64,000 nucleotides of DNA from an uncultured Christensenellaceae bacterium (GTDB lineage: Bacteria; Bacillota; Clostridia; Christensenellales; CAG-314). The stretch lies in the NCBI GenBank assembly GCA_910585195.1, contig CAJUCX010000009.1:1-64000 (forward strand), read 5' to 3'. Below the pieces are notes generated by a model that searched no databases, had not been told where the DNA came from, and saw only the letters and a list, made by a program, of their open reading frames with translations. Below are positions 25,395 to 33,744 of this stretch, in pieces (position 1 is the stretch's first letter; every line of letters begins with the position of its first letter). The translations under genes and the position numbers were made by a program.

Positions 25395-25847
25395 TTATTC
25401 GCTAATCCCCAGCAGTTTTTGATTAAGTATATATGCGTCCTCATTTGACTTTGCGATAATCAACAACGTGTCGTCCCCTGCTACGCTACCGAACATTTCA
25501 GGAAAGTGCATTTGGTCTATTACCATTGCAACGGCATTAGCGCTGCCGCTCAATGTTTTTACTATAACCAAATTGTTTGCGGATACTATTGTAATTACCG
25601 CTTCGCGAAAAACGTTCAAAAGTTTTTCCGAAATTTTTATATCTTTGGATTTTACCGAAGTATATTTATAGGTGTTATTTGCAGACAGAGTTTTTACAAG
25701 CCCCAACTCTTTTATATCGCGTGAAATCGTTGCTTGCGTAACGGCTATGCCGCAAGCCGACAATTCGGCAACAAGTTCTTCCTGAGTTTCGATATCTTTA
25801 TTTGTAATAATATCCAATATTTTTGATTGTCTTGTGCTTCTCGACAT
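25395..25847 (-). CDS. argR: Arginine repressor ArgR/AhrC
   Basis: A 150-aa hexameric transcription regulator. The N-terminal winged helix (about 1-70) carries the family motif TQATISRDIKELGL. The C-terminal arginine-binding/oligomerisation domain ends with GDDTLLIIAKS. The ATG at 25847 has a GGGGTGA site and starts at MSRSTRQSKIL, which fits the family; an upstream in-frame ATG at 25877 adds only residues overlapping nadK. It is usually retained beside recN even where arginine genes are elsewhere. Confidence 0.94.
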   Translation of the reverse strand: MSRSTRQSKILDIITNKDIETQEELVAELSACGIAVTQATISRDIKELGLVKTLSANNTYKYTSVKSKDIKISEKLLNVFREAVITIVSANNLVIVKTLSGSANAVAMVIDQMHFPEMFGSVAGDDTLLIIAKSNEDAYILNQKLLGISE

Positions 25848-25852
25848 TGCGC

Positions 25853-26668
25853 TCACCCCTTTTTGAAATTGTTCCATTGAACAAGTTTTGTATATAATTT
25901 ATCGTAAAAATTGCGGTTGCCTATCTTTATAAATTCTACTGATAAATCTGATTTTTGCACGGAAATTTTTGTGCCTTTCTTTAATCCCGTGGCAACTTCT
26001 TTGCCATCGATATATATCGAATTGTCGTCGTCTCTGCTTTGTACATCAATTTCAATAACTTCATTTTCATTAAAGACTATAGGTCTGTTATGCAACGAGT
26101 GTACGCAAAGCGGTGTCAGCACCAACGCATTTATTTTTGGGCTTAAAATAGGACCGCTTGAAGAAAGCGAGTACCCCGTAGAGCCTGTCGGCGTAGAAAC
26201 TATAACTCCGTCTCCTTCGTAAGTATCGATAAATACTCCGTCGCACCTAATATCTATTTTGCTTATGCTGTTTCTTTTTTCTTTTACGACGAGAATTTCG
26301 TTTAAGGCATTGAACGTTTTGTCATTAAACAAAATTTTCATCATCATTCTGCTTTCGGTGGTATACTTTTTTGCATTTATGTACTTTAATGCAGTTTCAA
26401 ACTCAAAAAGTTCTATTTCAGTCAAAAATCCCATACGACCGTTGTTTACCGACAAAATCGGAACGTTTGCCTTTGCCGATTCTTCGCAAACGTTAAGTAT
26501 CGTCCCGTCTCCGCCTACAACAACCAAAATATCAATTTTTTTATCTTGAATTTTTGTGCCGTTTATTATTTCCGCCTCAAAATTGCATTGTGTAGCCGCA
26601 GATACAAGATTTGCCGCTATAGACAGCTTTTCGTCTTTGCTTGTGTTGGTATAAATGCCTAAACGCAT
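25853..26668 (-). CDS. nadK: NAD kinase
   Basis: A 271-aa cytoplasmic enzyme phosphorylating NAD to NADP. GGDGT (near 53-57) is the signature, followed by NNGRMGFLTE and the glycine-rich TPTGSTGYSLSSSGP. GAGGG precedes the ATG. First gene of a nadK-argR-recN operon under a strong vegetative promoter. Confidence 0.95.
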   Translation of the reverse strand: MRLGIYTNTSKDEKLSIAANLVSAATQCNFEAEIINGTKIQDKKIDILVVVGGDGTILNVCEESAKANVPILSVNNGRMGFLTEIELFEFETALKYINAKKYTTESRMMMKILFNDKTFNALNEILVVKEKRNSISKIDIRCDGVFIDTYEGDGVIVSTPTGSTGYSLSSSGPILSPKINALVLTPLCVHSLHNRPIVFNENEVIEIDVQSRDDDNSIYIDGKEVATGLKKGTKISVQKSDLSVEFIKIGNRNFYDKLYTKLVQWNNFKKG

Positions 26669-26688
26669 AATTCCCTCCGCAGTAAGTA

Positions 26689-26717
26689 ATTATACAATAT
26701 TATTTATAATTATTCAA
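26689..26717 (-). promoter_or_regulatory. Sigma-A promoter of nadK-argR-recN
   Basis: TTGAAT (26712-26717) and a perfect TATAAT (26689-26694) on the minus strand with a 17-bp spacer, about 20 bp before the nadK start. Confidence 0.85.
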
Positions 26718-26783
26718 CTTAATTTATAAAAAATATGCAAATTTACAAACTAATAAACTATTGTATATTGTAAATTTGCAAAA

Positions 26784-26811
26784 AAATAAAGGGTTAAATT
26801 ACCCTTTATTT
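26784..26811 (-). terminator. Terminator of the asp23-to-dxs operon
   Basis: AAATAAAGGGT (26784-26794) pairs with ACCCTTTATTT (26801-26811), followed on the minus strand by T6. The dxs stop codon lies inside the hairpin. Confidence 0.8.
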
Positions 26812-28613
26812 TCTATTATACTTATAATATTTTCAACATTAAAGCCGTTTTCGTACAACTGTTCTTCTATTGATGCGTGTTTTACGAATTTATCTTTAAC
26901 GGCAATTATTTTTATATCAATATTTAAATTATTTTCACTTGCAAATAGAGAAATTTTTTCACCCAGTCCGCCGTATATTTGATTTTCTTCCAACACAATC
27001 CACTTTTTATCCTTAGAACGCGCTTTCAATATATTTTCGTCAAGTGGTTTTACAAACCTGGTGTTGATAATATTTATTTTTTTGTCGTAATGCAGCGCCG
27101 CATTTTGCGCAAGTTTTATCATATTTCCGCCGACGGCAAATATAGAAATGTCTGAGTCGCAATTTGCAATATATTCCCAAGCGAACGGCACAAATTCCGT
27201 ATCTTGGTACATATCGTCGGTTTCTTTTGGATATCTTATTGCCAAAGGCGCATTATACTCTGCGGCAAAACTCAAAGCCTTTTTTAGTTCGTTGGTATCT
27301 TTAGGCGCAATGACCGTCATATTCGGTATTGTAGTAAGAAAACTTAAATCAAACAATCCTTGATGTGTTTCTCCGTCGGCACCAACAAACCCTGCCCTGT
27401 CTATACAAAAAACTACGGGTAAATTATCTATACATACGTCGTGTAAAATTTGGTCATATGCTCTTTGTAGAAACGTAGAGTAAATTGCTACAAACGGTTT
27501 CATTCCGCTCTTTGCCAAGCCGGCGGCAAAAGTTACTGCGTGTTCTTCTGCAATGCCTACGTCAAAAAATCTGTCTTTATGTTTTTCCGCAAAACAATCG
27601 AGCCCCGTGCCGTTTGACATTGCGGCGCAAACTGCGCAAATTTTATCGTTATTGTCGGCAAGTTCCGTAAGAGTTTTGCCAAATGTTTTTGAGTAAGAAT
27701 AATTTTTCGGTTGGCAGTCTTTACCGTAAATCCCGTGAAATTTTTCCGGATTTTGCTCGGCTTCTTTGTATCCCTTACCCTTTTGAGTTACTATATGCAA
27801 CAAGATAGGACGAGAAAGTTCTTTTTTAATGGATGCAAGAATTTTTATGAGTTTTTTAAGGTCATTGCCGTTAAACGGACCGATATATTTTACGCCAAAA
27901 TTGCTGAAAAACGTATTGCTGCCAAACAAAGATTTCAAGAAATTTTTTGTGGCGCGGCAAAACTTAACTATAAATTTACCTATAAGCGGAATTGCCGAGA
28001 AAAATCTCGTTAAAAAGTATTTGAACTTATTATAACCGTTTTTAAGACGCAATCTAGATAAAGAAAGCGAAACGCCGCCTACGTTTTTTGAAATAGACAT
28101 ATCGTTGTCGTTTAGAATGACAAGCATATTTTTCTTGTCTATATTATTTAATGCTTCATATGCCATTCCGCCGGTCAAAGCCCCGTCGCCTATAACAGAA
28201 ATTACGTTGTACGATTTTTTTTGAAGGTCGCGCGCTTCGCACATACCCAAACCTGCTGAAATTGACGTGCTTGCATGTCCCGTCAAAAACGCATCGGCAT
28301 TGCTCTCTTTTGGGTTAGAAAAACCGCTCAGCCCACCGTTTTTGCGTAACGTTTTTAATTCGTCTTTGCGCCCTGTAAGAATTTTATGTATATAACTCTG
28401 ATGACCGACGTCCCAAATTATTTTGTCTTGCTCGTCAAAAACGTAGTGCAATGCAACCGTCAATTCTACAATGCCTAAATTTGAGGCAAGGTGCCCGCCG
28501 GTTTCCAAAACCGTGTCTAAAAGAAATTGTCTGATTTCTTGGCACAGTATTTTTAATTGATTTATATTAAGTTTTTTAAGGTCGTCCAAACCTTTAATAC
28601 TTTCCAAATACAT
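26799..28613 (-). CDS. dxs: 1-deoxy-D-xylulose-5-phosphate synthase
   Basis: A 604-aa thiamine-diphosphate enzyme that condenses pyruvate and glyceraldehyde-3-phosphate, the first MEP-pathway step. The N-terminal third carries the ThDP/Mg2+ motif GDGALTGG...NDN. The middle has the catalytic Glu region DVGIAEEHAVTFAAG, and the C-terminal transketolase-like domain ends the protein. Length is slightly short of the usual 620. It follows oapA by 2 bp, downstream of OLE RNA and ispA, an isoprenoid operon arrangement known from OLE-bearing Firmicutes. Confidence 0.95.
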   Translation of the reverse strand: MYLESIKGLDDLKKLNINQLKILCQEIRQFLLDTVLETGGHLASNLGIVELTVALHYVFDEQDKIIWDVGHQSYIHKILTGRKDELKTLRKNGGLSGFSNPKESNADAFLTGHASTSISAGLGMCEARDLQKKSYNVISVIGDGALTGGMAYEALNNIDKKNMLVILNDNDMSISKNVGGVSLSLSRLRLKNGYNKFKYFLTRFFSAIPLIGKFIVKFCRATKNFLKSLFGSNTFFSNFGVKYIGPFNGNDLKKLIKILASIKKELSRPILLHIVTQKGKGYKEAEQNPEKFHGIYGKDCQPKNYSYSKTFGKTLTELADNNDKICAVCAAMSNGTGLDCFAEKHKDRFFDVGIAEEHAVTFAAGLAKSGMKPFVAIYSTFLQRAYDQILHDVCIDNLPVVFCIDRAGFVGADGETHQGLFDLSFLTTIPNMTVIAPKDTNELKKALSFAAEYNAPLAIRYPKETDDMYQDTEFVPFAWEYIANCDSDISIFAVGGNMIKLAQNAALHYDKKINIINTRFVKPLDENILKARSKDKKWIVLEENQIYGGLGEKISLFASENNLNIDIKIIAVKDKFVKHASIEEQLYENGFNVENIISIIENKG

Positions 28614-28615
28614 AA

Positions 28616-29200
28616 TTAGTCTTTCTTAAACACAGACAGTGTTTTTGCGACAAAAAATATAATTTTGTTTGATTTTGACATTGCGTACGATTTGCCCAGT
28701 GCTTTGCCTGAAACCATAAGTGCGGCAATAACGGCACTGAACAATACGCTGATGAATATAGAACCATTGTTTACAAACTGCATCAATACTATAGCGCCGC
28801 CGCAAGCACCGCTGACTATGCCGCAAATATCACCGATTATGTCCGCGCATACCGACGATACTTTTTCTGCATTTTTGACGAGTTTAACAGCCATTTTTGC
28901 ACCCTTTACTTTGCGTGCCGACATAGATAAAAACGGCTCTATATCGCAAGCGGTTACGGCAGTGCCTATCATATCGAAGAATATCGAAATCAATATGATG
29001 ATTATTATCAAAACGTATGCAATTACCAAATTTGTATTGCCGAGTACAAGCTCCGACAATAGACTGAACACGAATGATAAAAAAAGCGTTATAATAAGAG
29101 CATACAAAGGCCACAAATTTTTCTTTTTAGCCTTTTTATGCTTTTCGTCTTCTTTTTTTTGTTTTTGTATAGGTTGTTGCTCGTCTGAATTGTGTTTCAA
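28616..29200 (-). CDS. oapA: OLE-associated membrane protein OapA
   Basis: About 194 aa. After a highly charged, Lys/Glu/Gln-rich N-terminus (about 1-30) come two membrane helices, a cytoplasmic-type loop with Asp, Asp and Ala-Arg residues (FDMIGTAV, ACDIEPFLS, MSARKVKG), then two more hydrophobic segments. Position immediately 3' of the OLE RNA gene and 5' of dxs, the size and four-helix layout identify it as OapA, which binds OLE RNA at the membrane. The loop resembles the DUF21 domain of CorB/C Mg2+ transporters. I start at the TTG at 29200, because GAGG lies six bases upstream; the in-frame TTG at 29212 lacks a site. Confidence 0.85.
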   Translation of the reverse strand: MKHNSDEQQPIQKQKKEDEKHKKAKKKNLWPLYALIITLFLSFVFSLLSELVLGNTNLVIAYVLIIIIILISIFFDMIGTAVTACDIEPFLSMSARKVKGAKMAVKLVKNAEKVSSVCADIIGDICGIVSGACGGAIVLMQFVNNGSIFISVLFSAVIAALMVSGKALGKSYAMSKSNKIIFFVAKTLSVFKKD

Positions 29201-29224
29201 AATTAACCTCAAAAAAATAAAACA

Positions 29225-29801
29225 GGTGGTGGTAAATTAGGTAAACCTTACGGCATAGGTTCAGTAGGATTTCCCTGCAAGATACTTCCCGTCGCCGTAG
29301 AAGCAGTTTCCTTTTGAATCTTGCATCGCGCCGTTGCCGTGCGTGAAACTGAATCGCCACTTAGTCCGTACTATAATCCCTAAAATACCTGAAATACAGC
29401 CTAGAAGATTTCCTTAACAAAGACCTAAACATCTAGCCTCTTTTGCAACACATATTTCATCCCGCAATCACCTTATTCCGTTCGCCAACGAAACAAAGGT
29501 GTGTTCGGGAATCCCTATGAAATCACTCAAGGCAGGCTACACTGTACACAGCAAAATTACCGCATAGCAGGTTAACCTTATTCAGTAACAAGACAACGCC
29601 CTGCCACCGAGATAAGCCTCCACGGAAATTGGGAATCGGTCGTATGCCATTACAACTTACCCAAAAACCTTAACTTCCAGCATCAGCCCCTGTTTGGGCA
29701 ACAAAAGCCAACACAAGAAACTTCATCGATATGCCCTTTGACGATTTTTTACTCCCGTCTTGGATGCATAGGTGTTTGACTAGGATACTGCACCACCAGT
29801 T
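29225..29801 (-). ncRNA. ole: OLE (ornate large extremophilic) RNA
   Basis: A roughly 575-nt gap without any plausible ORF between ispA and oapA. Its base composition is balanced and distinctly more GC than normal intergenic DNA here. The ends are complementary (GGTGGTG at minus 29797-29791, CACCACC at 29231-29225). Internal helices are visible near the 3' end, for example TGCAAGAT/ATCTTGCA at 29318-29325 with 29276-29283, and CAGTTTC/GAAACTG. OLE RNA is known to be about 600 nt and to lie directly upstream of oapA among ispA, dxs, xseAB, folD and nusB, exactly this order. It forms a membrane ribonucleoprotein linked to stress and Mg2+ tolerance. Confidence 0.88.
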
Positions 29802-29808
29802 TCTAATT

Positions 29809-29837
29809 ATTTTAACACATCTTTACAAAATTATCAA
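29809..29837 (-). promoter_or_regulatory. Dedicated promoter of OLE RNA
   Basis: On the minus strand TTGATA (29832-29837), 17-bp spacer, TGT-extended TAAAAT (29809-29814). The predicted start, near 29801, falls at the edge of the terminal GGTGGTG helix. It lies in the 50-bp gap after the ispA stop codon and would make OLE independently of the ispA operon. Confidence 0.75.
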
Positions 29838-29847
29838 ATTACTGATA

Positions 29848-30681
29848 TTATATTTTTCGCGATATGTTATATTTACACAGTTCTGTAAAAAACTCGCAGT
29901 GTTCGAATATTTTTACACTTTCTGTTGCAATAAAATTGTATTCTTCTATTTTAACTTTCGTTTCTTCTTTTCCCAGTAAATTGGTATAACTTAAATTTTT
30001 GTCTGAGTCCGAATCAATCAAATCGTCCGCCGCCTGAAATGCTTTGCCGAAATTTTCGGCAAAAGTTTGCAATGCTTCAAACTGATTTATGCTGCCGTTG
30101 CAATAAATGCAAACAGCGCCGACGCAAGCGGAAATAAGTTTTGAAGTTTTGTTTTCCGTCAAGAAATCCAAAGTTTCAAAATCGTTTACTTTGTTCTCGT
30201 CTATATCGACAGCCTGACCGCCAATCATACCGCCTATTCCGGAGCAATTAAAAATAAACTTAATTGCGTTGAAATATTCTTGTGAATATTTGCCGTCTAG
30301 CAAAATTTCCGCCGCGAGATTAAGCAAACCGTCGCCCGCAAGCACCGCAACCGCCTCATTAAATTTTTTATGGCAAGACGGCTGTCCTCTGCGGAAATCA
30401 TCGTCGTCCATACAAGGCAAATCGTCGTGTATTAAAGAATACGTGTGTATCATTTCGATAGCGACTGCAATTCTATCGATATTTTCATCGTCTTTATCAA
30501 ACAGTTTTGACGTCTGGTATACCAACGCGGGACGGAGTCTTTTTCCGCCGACCGTAAGACTGTATTCAATCGCTTGATTTACTTTGTTGCAGGGCAATGC
30601 TTTGATTATTTTTTGCAAGTTTGCTTCAACTCTGTCGCAAGATTGTTTTAATGCCGTTTCAAAATCAGTCATTGTTTTCAT
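29848..30681 (-). CDS. ispA: Polyprenyl synthetase (farnesyl/geranyl diphosphate synthase)
   Basis: A 277-aa trans-isoprenyl diphosphate synthase. The first Asp-rich motif is DDLPCMDDDDFRRG (FARM) and the second is FQAADDLID (SARM). GKRLRPALV and the LAGDGLLNLA helix are also typical. The product is likely FPP, given length and context. Codon 1 at 30681 overlaps xseB; the ATG at 30672 is an alternative. Upstream genes xseB and xseA and downstream OLE-oapA-dxs form one transcription unit. Confidence 0.93.
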   Translation of the reverse strand: MKTMTDFETALKQSCDRVEANLQKIIKALPCNKVNQAIEYSLTVGGKRLRPALVYQTSKLFDKDDENIDRIAVAIEMIHTYSLIHDDLPCMDDDDFRRGQPSCHKKFNEAVAVLAGDGLLNLAAEILLDGKYSQEYFNAIKFIFNCSGIGGMIGGQAVDIDENKVNDFETLDFLTENKTSKLISACVGAVCIYCNGSINQFEALQTFAENFGKAFQAADDLIDSDSDKNLSYTNLLGKEETKVKIEEYNFIATESVKIFEHCEFFTELCKYNISRKI

Positions 30682-30859
30682 TCAATTCTTCTTTAATAAC
30701 TTCAAATTTTCCCTTATATTCTTGAAGATACTGTTTACATTCCCTTGCAAGAGTTACGCCTTCTTCAAACAGTTTCATACTTTCGTCAAGAGTAACGGAA
30801 TTTTCGTCAAGCCGTTGCAAAATTTCTTCGATTCTTTTTAAGTTTTTCTCAAAATTCAT
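30665..30859 (-). CDS. xseB: Exodeoxyribonuclease VII small subunit
   Basis: A 64-aa helical protein with the family signature, NFEKNLKRIEEILQRLDE followed by LDESMKLFEEGVTLARECKQYL. It binds XseA in the single-strand nuclease ExoVII. Start overlaps the xseA stop (ATGA) and its end overlaps ispA. Confidence 0.95.
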   Translation of the reverse strand: MNFEKNLKRIEEILQRLDENSVTLDESMKLFEEGVTLARECKQYLQEYKGKFEVIKEELNENND

Positions 30860-32034
30860 TTTTTTACCTCTATGTTTTCAACTTTAATGCCAATAGTACC
30901 GTCGGACATAATCACGTCTAACTTTTGCCCTCGTTTGACTTGTCTGACGGATTTTACCGTACTGTCTTTGTCTTTTACAACAGAAAATCCCTTTTCCAAA
31001 ATTTTCGTCGGATTGTTTTCTCCAAGTTTTGCAATAGACAACCCCAATGCATTTTCTGCATTTGTTAATTTATTTTTTAATAAACTCTGCAAAGATAAGC
31101 ATTGCAAAGAAATTTTATTACTATACTTGTATAATAAATTTTTGAATTTTTCCGTCAATAAGTTTTCCGATGAAAAAACTCTGTTTTTCTTTTCGTTAAT
31201 CAAAGTATTTATGTGCGAATACTGTCTGTTTAACCTAAAAAACAAATCGTCAATTACTCCGCCGATATTTTGCGTGCATAACTCCGCCGCAACCGATGGC
31301 GTTGACGCCCTGCAATCAGCAACAAAGTCGCATAAGGTAAAATTTGTTTCGTGCCCTACGGCAGATATAACGGGTTTCTTACATAGAGAAATTGCATAAA
31401 CCAATTTTTCGCCGTTAAACGACGCCAAGTCCTCATTACTTCCGCCGCCTCTTGCAATTATAATATTGTCTACGTTGCTGTTATCGAAATATTTTAAGCC
31501 TCTTATTATTGAATTTTCACTGTATATGCCTTGTACGCGGCAGTCATAAACGGAAATATTTACTGTAGGATTTCTGCGTCGGCAAACATTTATTATATCG
31601 TGAATGACAGCGCCTTCGGCAGAAGTTACCACGCCTATTTTTTTGCAGTTGGTATTTATAGGTTTCTTTTTAAGTTCGTCAAACAATCCTTCTTTTTCAA
31701 GACGTTCTTTAAGCAGCATTAGTTCCCTAAACTTTTCACCTTTTACGTCTTTCTTTGTTATTTTGGTAACTAAAAAAGAAAGTTTGCCGCCCTTTACGTA
31801 ATAGTTTGGTTTACCGCTTACGGTAATTTGGGCACCTTCTTCCAAATTTATAGCCGGCGGATTGTAGCAAAAACAATCTATGCGCGCATTGCTGTCTTTA
31901 AGTACAAAAAAAGCAACTTCGCTATTTCGCCTGTAATTGGAAATTTCGCCTTCGACGTTTAAGTCGTAAAGCAAAACTTCACTGTCTACCATGGCTTTAA
32001 GAAAGTTGCCTAATTGCGTAACCGAAATTGTCAT
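30856..32034 (-). CDS. xseA: Exodeoxyribonuclease VII large subunit
   Basis: A 392-aa catalytic subunit of ExoVII. An N-terminal OB fold (about 1-100) is followed by a catalytic domain with GVVTS-like and IIARGGGSNEDLASFN motifs and SAVGHETNFTLCDFVAD, and a coiled-coil C-terminus. Abuts folD (stop of folD at 32035). Usual length is 400-450, so the C-terminal coiled coil is at the short end. Confidence 0.94.
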   Translation of the reverse strand: MTISVTQLGNFLKAMVDSEVLLYDLNVEGEISNYRRNSEVAFFVLKDSNARIDCFCYNPPAINLEEGAQITVSGKPNYYVKGGKLSFLVTKITKKDVKGEKFRELMLLKERLEKEGLFDELKKKPINTNCKKIGVVTSAEGAVIHDIINVCRRRNPTVNISVYDCRVQGIYSENSIIRGLKYFDNSNVDNIIIARGGGSNEDLASFNGEKLVYAISLCKKPVISAVGHETNFTLCDFVADCRASTPSVAAELCTQNIGGVIDDLFFRLNRQYSHINTLINEKKNRVFSSENLLTEKFKNLLYKYSNKISLQCLSLQSLLKNKLTNAENALGLSIAKLGENNPTKILEKGFSVVKDKDSTVKSVRQVKRGQKLDVIMSDGTIGIKVENIEVKK

Positions 32035-32889
32035 TTACTTTGATTCTTTTCCTTCTATTGCAGCGGCATAAGTGTTGAACATAAGCATAGTAACGGTCAT
32101 AGGACCTACACCGCCAGGGACAGGAGTAATCCACTCCGCGACCTCGGACACTTCGTCAAATTTTACGTCGCCGACAAGTTTTTTATTCTTAAAATTGATG
32201 CCTACGTCTATTACCGTTGCACCCGGTTTAACGTATTCTTTTGTAATAAGTTCTGCCTTACCTGCAGCAGATATAAGTATATCTGCCTGTCTGCAAATTT
32301 CCGGCAGATTTTTGGTATATATGTTGCACACTGTAACCGTTGCTTGCTCGCGCATAAGCAAAACAGACATAGGCTTGCCTACTATATTGCTTGCGCCGAC
32401 AATCACGGCGTGCTTACCGAAAAACTCTGTCTTAGTATATTTTAACAATTCCAAAACACCGGACGGCGTGCACGGTGCAAACGCAGGATAACCGAAATAC
32501 AAATTTCCTGCCGTATAAGGATTTAAGCCGTCTACATCTTTTGTAGGCGCAATTGCGCAGGCTACTTTGTGGACGTCTATGCCTTCAGGCAACGGCAACT
32601 GCAACAAAATTCCGCTTACCGTTTCGTCTGCATTGAGACCTTCTATAAGTTTAATAATTTCTTCCTGTGTTGTTTTTGCCGGAAGTTTATGTAAATATGC
32701 GCTTATGCCAACTTCTTTGCACATACGCAAATTGTTTTTAACATATGAGGTGGCTGACGGGTTGTCTCCGACCTGTATAATAGCAAGTCCGACCGTATGA
32801 CCGTATTTCAATTCAAACTGACAGCACAACTCCGCGACCATATCGCGCATTTGTTTAGATAGTTCCATTCCGTTTAGAATTTTAGCCAT
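32035..32889 (-). CDS. folD: Methylenetetrahydrofolate dehydrogenase/cyclohydrolase
   Basis: A 284-aa bifunctional folate enzyme converting methylene-THF to formyl-THF with NADP. SYVKNNLRMCKEVGI carries the catalytic Lys. ILLQLPLPEGI, NPYTAGNL and the dinucleotide loop VIVGASNIVGKPM follow, with PVPGGVGPMT at the end. Normal length, start and neighbours (nusB-folD-xseAB). Confidence 0.96.
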   Translation of the reverse strand: MAKILNGMELSKQMRDMVAELCCQFELKYGHTVGLAIIQVGDNPSATSYVKNNLRMCKEVGISAYLHKLPAKTTQEEIIKLIEGLNADETVSGILLQLPLPEGIDVHKVACAIAPTKDVDGLNPYTAGNLYFGYPAFAPCTPSGVLELLKYTKTEFFGKHAVIVGASNIVGKPMSVLLMREQATVTVCNIYTKNLPEICRQADILISAAGKAELITKEYVKPGATVIDVGINFKNKKLVGDVKFDEVSEVAEWITPVPGGVGPMTVTMLMFNTYAAAIEGKESK

Positions 32890-32908
32890 AGTAAATCACC
32901 TGTCCCTT

Positions 32909-33295
32909 TTATTTTTTGCAGACCTGCGCCAAAATGCCGTTGACAAATCCGACGCTTTTGTCCGTTGAAAACTTTTTGGCAAGTTCAACCGCCTCGTTGA
33001 TACATATTTCCGTAGGAATTTCCGTGTGCGACAATTCGTATATTGCCAAAATAAGTATTGCCAAATCTACTTTATAAATTCTGTCTGCTTTGAAGCCTTT
33101 GGAATATTTTGCGGCAGTTTCTGATAAATTTTCAAAATTTTCGATAATGCCGCTATAAGTATTTTTAATATAGTCGACGTCGTCTGCCGTCAAATCTTTA
33201 CGATGAAATAAATCAAGCTGCAAATCGTTGATATTATTTGTAAAGAGATATTCATATGTTAAACAAAAAACAACTTCTCTGGCGTACTTTCTCAT
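32909..33295 (-). CDS. nusB: Transcription antitermination factor NusB
   Basis: A 128-aa all-helical RNA-binding protein of rRNA antitermination complexes. The N-terminal AREVVFCLTYEYLF and C-terminal INEAVELAKKFSTDKSVGFVNGIL are canonical. It lies between asp23 and folD, the usual clostridial order. Confidence 0.95.
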   Translation of the reverse strand: MRKYAREVVFCLTYEYLFTNNINDLQLDLFHRKDLTADDVDYIKNTYSGIIENFENLSETAAKYSKGFKADRIYKVDLAILILAIYELSHTEIPTEICINEAVELAKKFSTDKSVGFVNGILAQVCKK

Positions 33296-33314
33296 AACTT
33301 CTTAAATGCACAAT

Positions 33315-33338
33315 AAACCCTTTGTTTTCAAAGGGTTT
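33315..33338 (-). terminator. Weak hairpin between asp23 and nusB
   Basis: AAACCCTTTG (33315-33324) and CAAAGGGTTT (33329-33338) with a 4-nt loop. The minus-strand T-run is interrupted, so it may only attenuate transcription from asp23 into nusB. Confidence 0.45.
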
Positions 33339-33350
33339 TTGCGTCGATTA

Positions 33351-33686
33351 TCAGGAAAACTCAACGTCGACAACGTGAACGTTTACGTCCTTAACCTTAA
33401 AGTTTGTTGCCGTTTCAAGTTCGTTTTTAATAACCTGCTGAACTTTGTATGCAATTTCTCTGACGCTTTCGGAAAATCTTACCTTAACGTAAACGTCAAT
33501 GTAAATTAAATCCGAAACGCTTTCGACTCTTATGCCTTGATTGCGTCTACTGTTGACGGAGCCTTTTTTTGCCGTAGACAACTCTACGCCGTCAATCTTA
33601 TCCAACGAAAATCTGACAATAGGTTCGATGATGTCGCTGTTGTATACTACTTTGCCCGAATCACTGGATTTAGAAACAATTTTCAT
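33351..33686 (-). CDS. Asp23/Gls24 family envelope stress protein
   Basis: A 111-aa protein with the Asp23 core: VVYNSDIIEPIVRFSLDKIDGV, then IYIDVYVKVRFSESVREIAYKVQ. Members form membrane-associated layers in Firmicutes envelope stress; the short type next to nusB (YqhY) is linked to lipid metabolism control. Shine-Dalgarno AGGAG; first gene of the nusB-to-dxs operon. Confidence 0.9.
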   Translation of the reverse strand: MKIVSKSSDSGKVVYNSDIIEPIVRFSLDKIDGVELSTAKKGSVNSRRNQGIRVESVSDLIYIDVYVKVRFSESVREIAYKVQQVIKNELETATNFKVKDVNVHVVDVEFS

Positions 33687-33708
33687 AAATACTTACTCCT
33701 GTATGATG

Positions 33709-33737
33709 ATTATATCATACAAAAAGCATAATTACAA
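33709..33737 (-). promoter_or_regulatory. Sigma-A promoter of asp23-nusB operon
   Basis: TTGTAA (33732-33737) and TATAAT (33709-33714) on the minus strand, 17-bp spacer, in the 58-bp gap after spoIIIAH. Confidence 0.85.
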
Positions 33738-33744
33738 CAATAAA

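Noticed and set aside
29225..29801. RNase P RNA, tmRNA or a group II intron as the identity of the 575-nt gap
   Set aside because: No GAGGAAAGTCC or ACAGAA motifs of RNase P, no tRNA-like CCA end, and no intron domain V; the gene context points to OLE instead.
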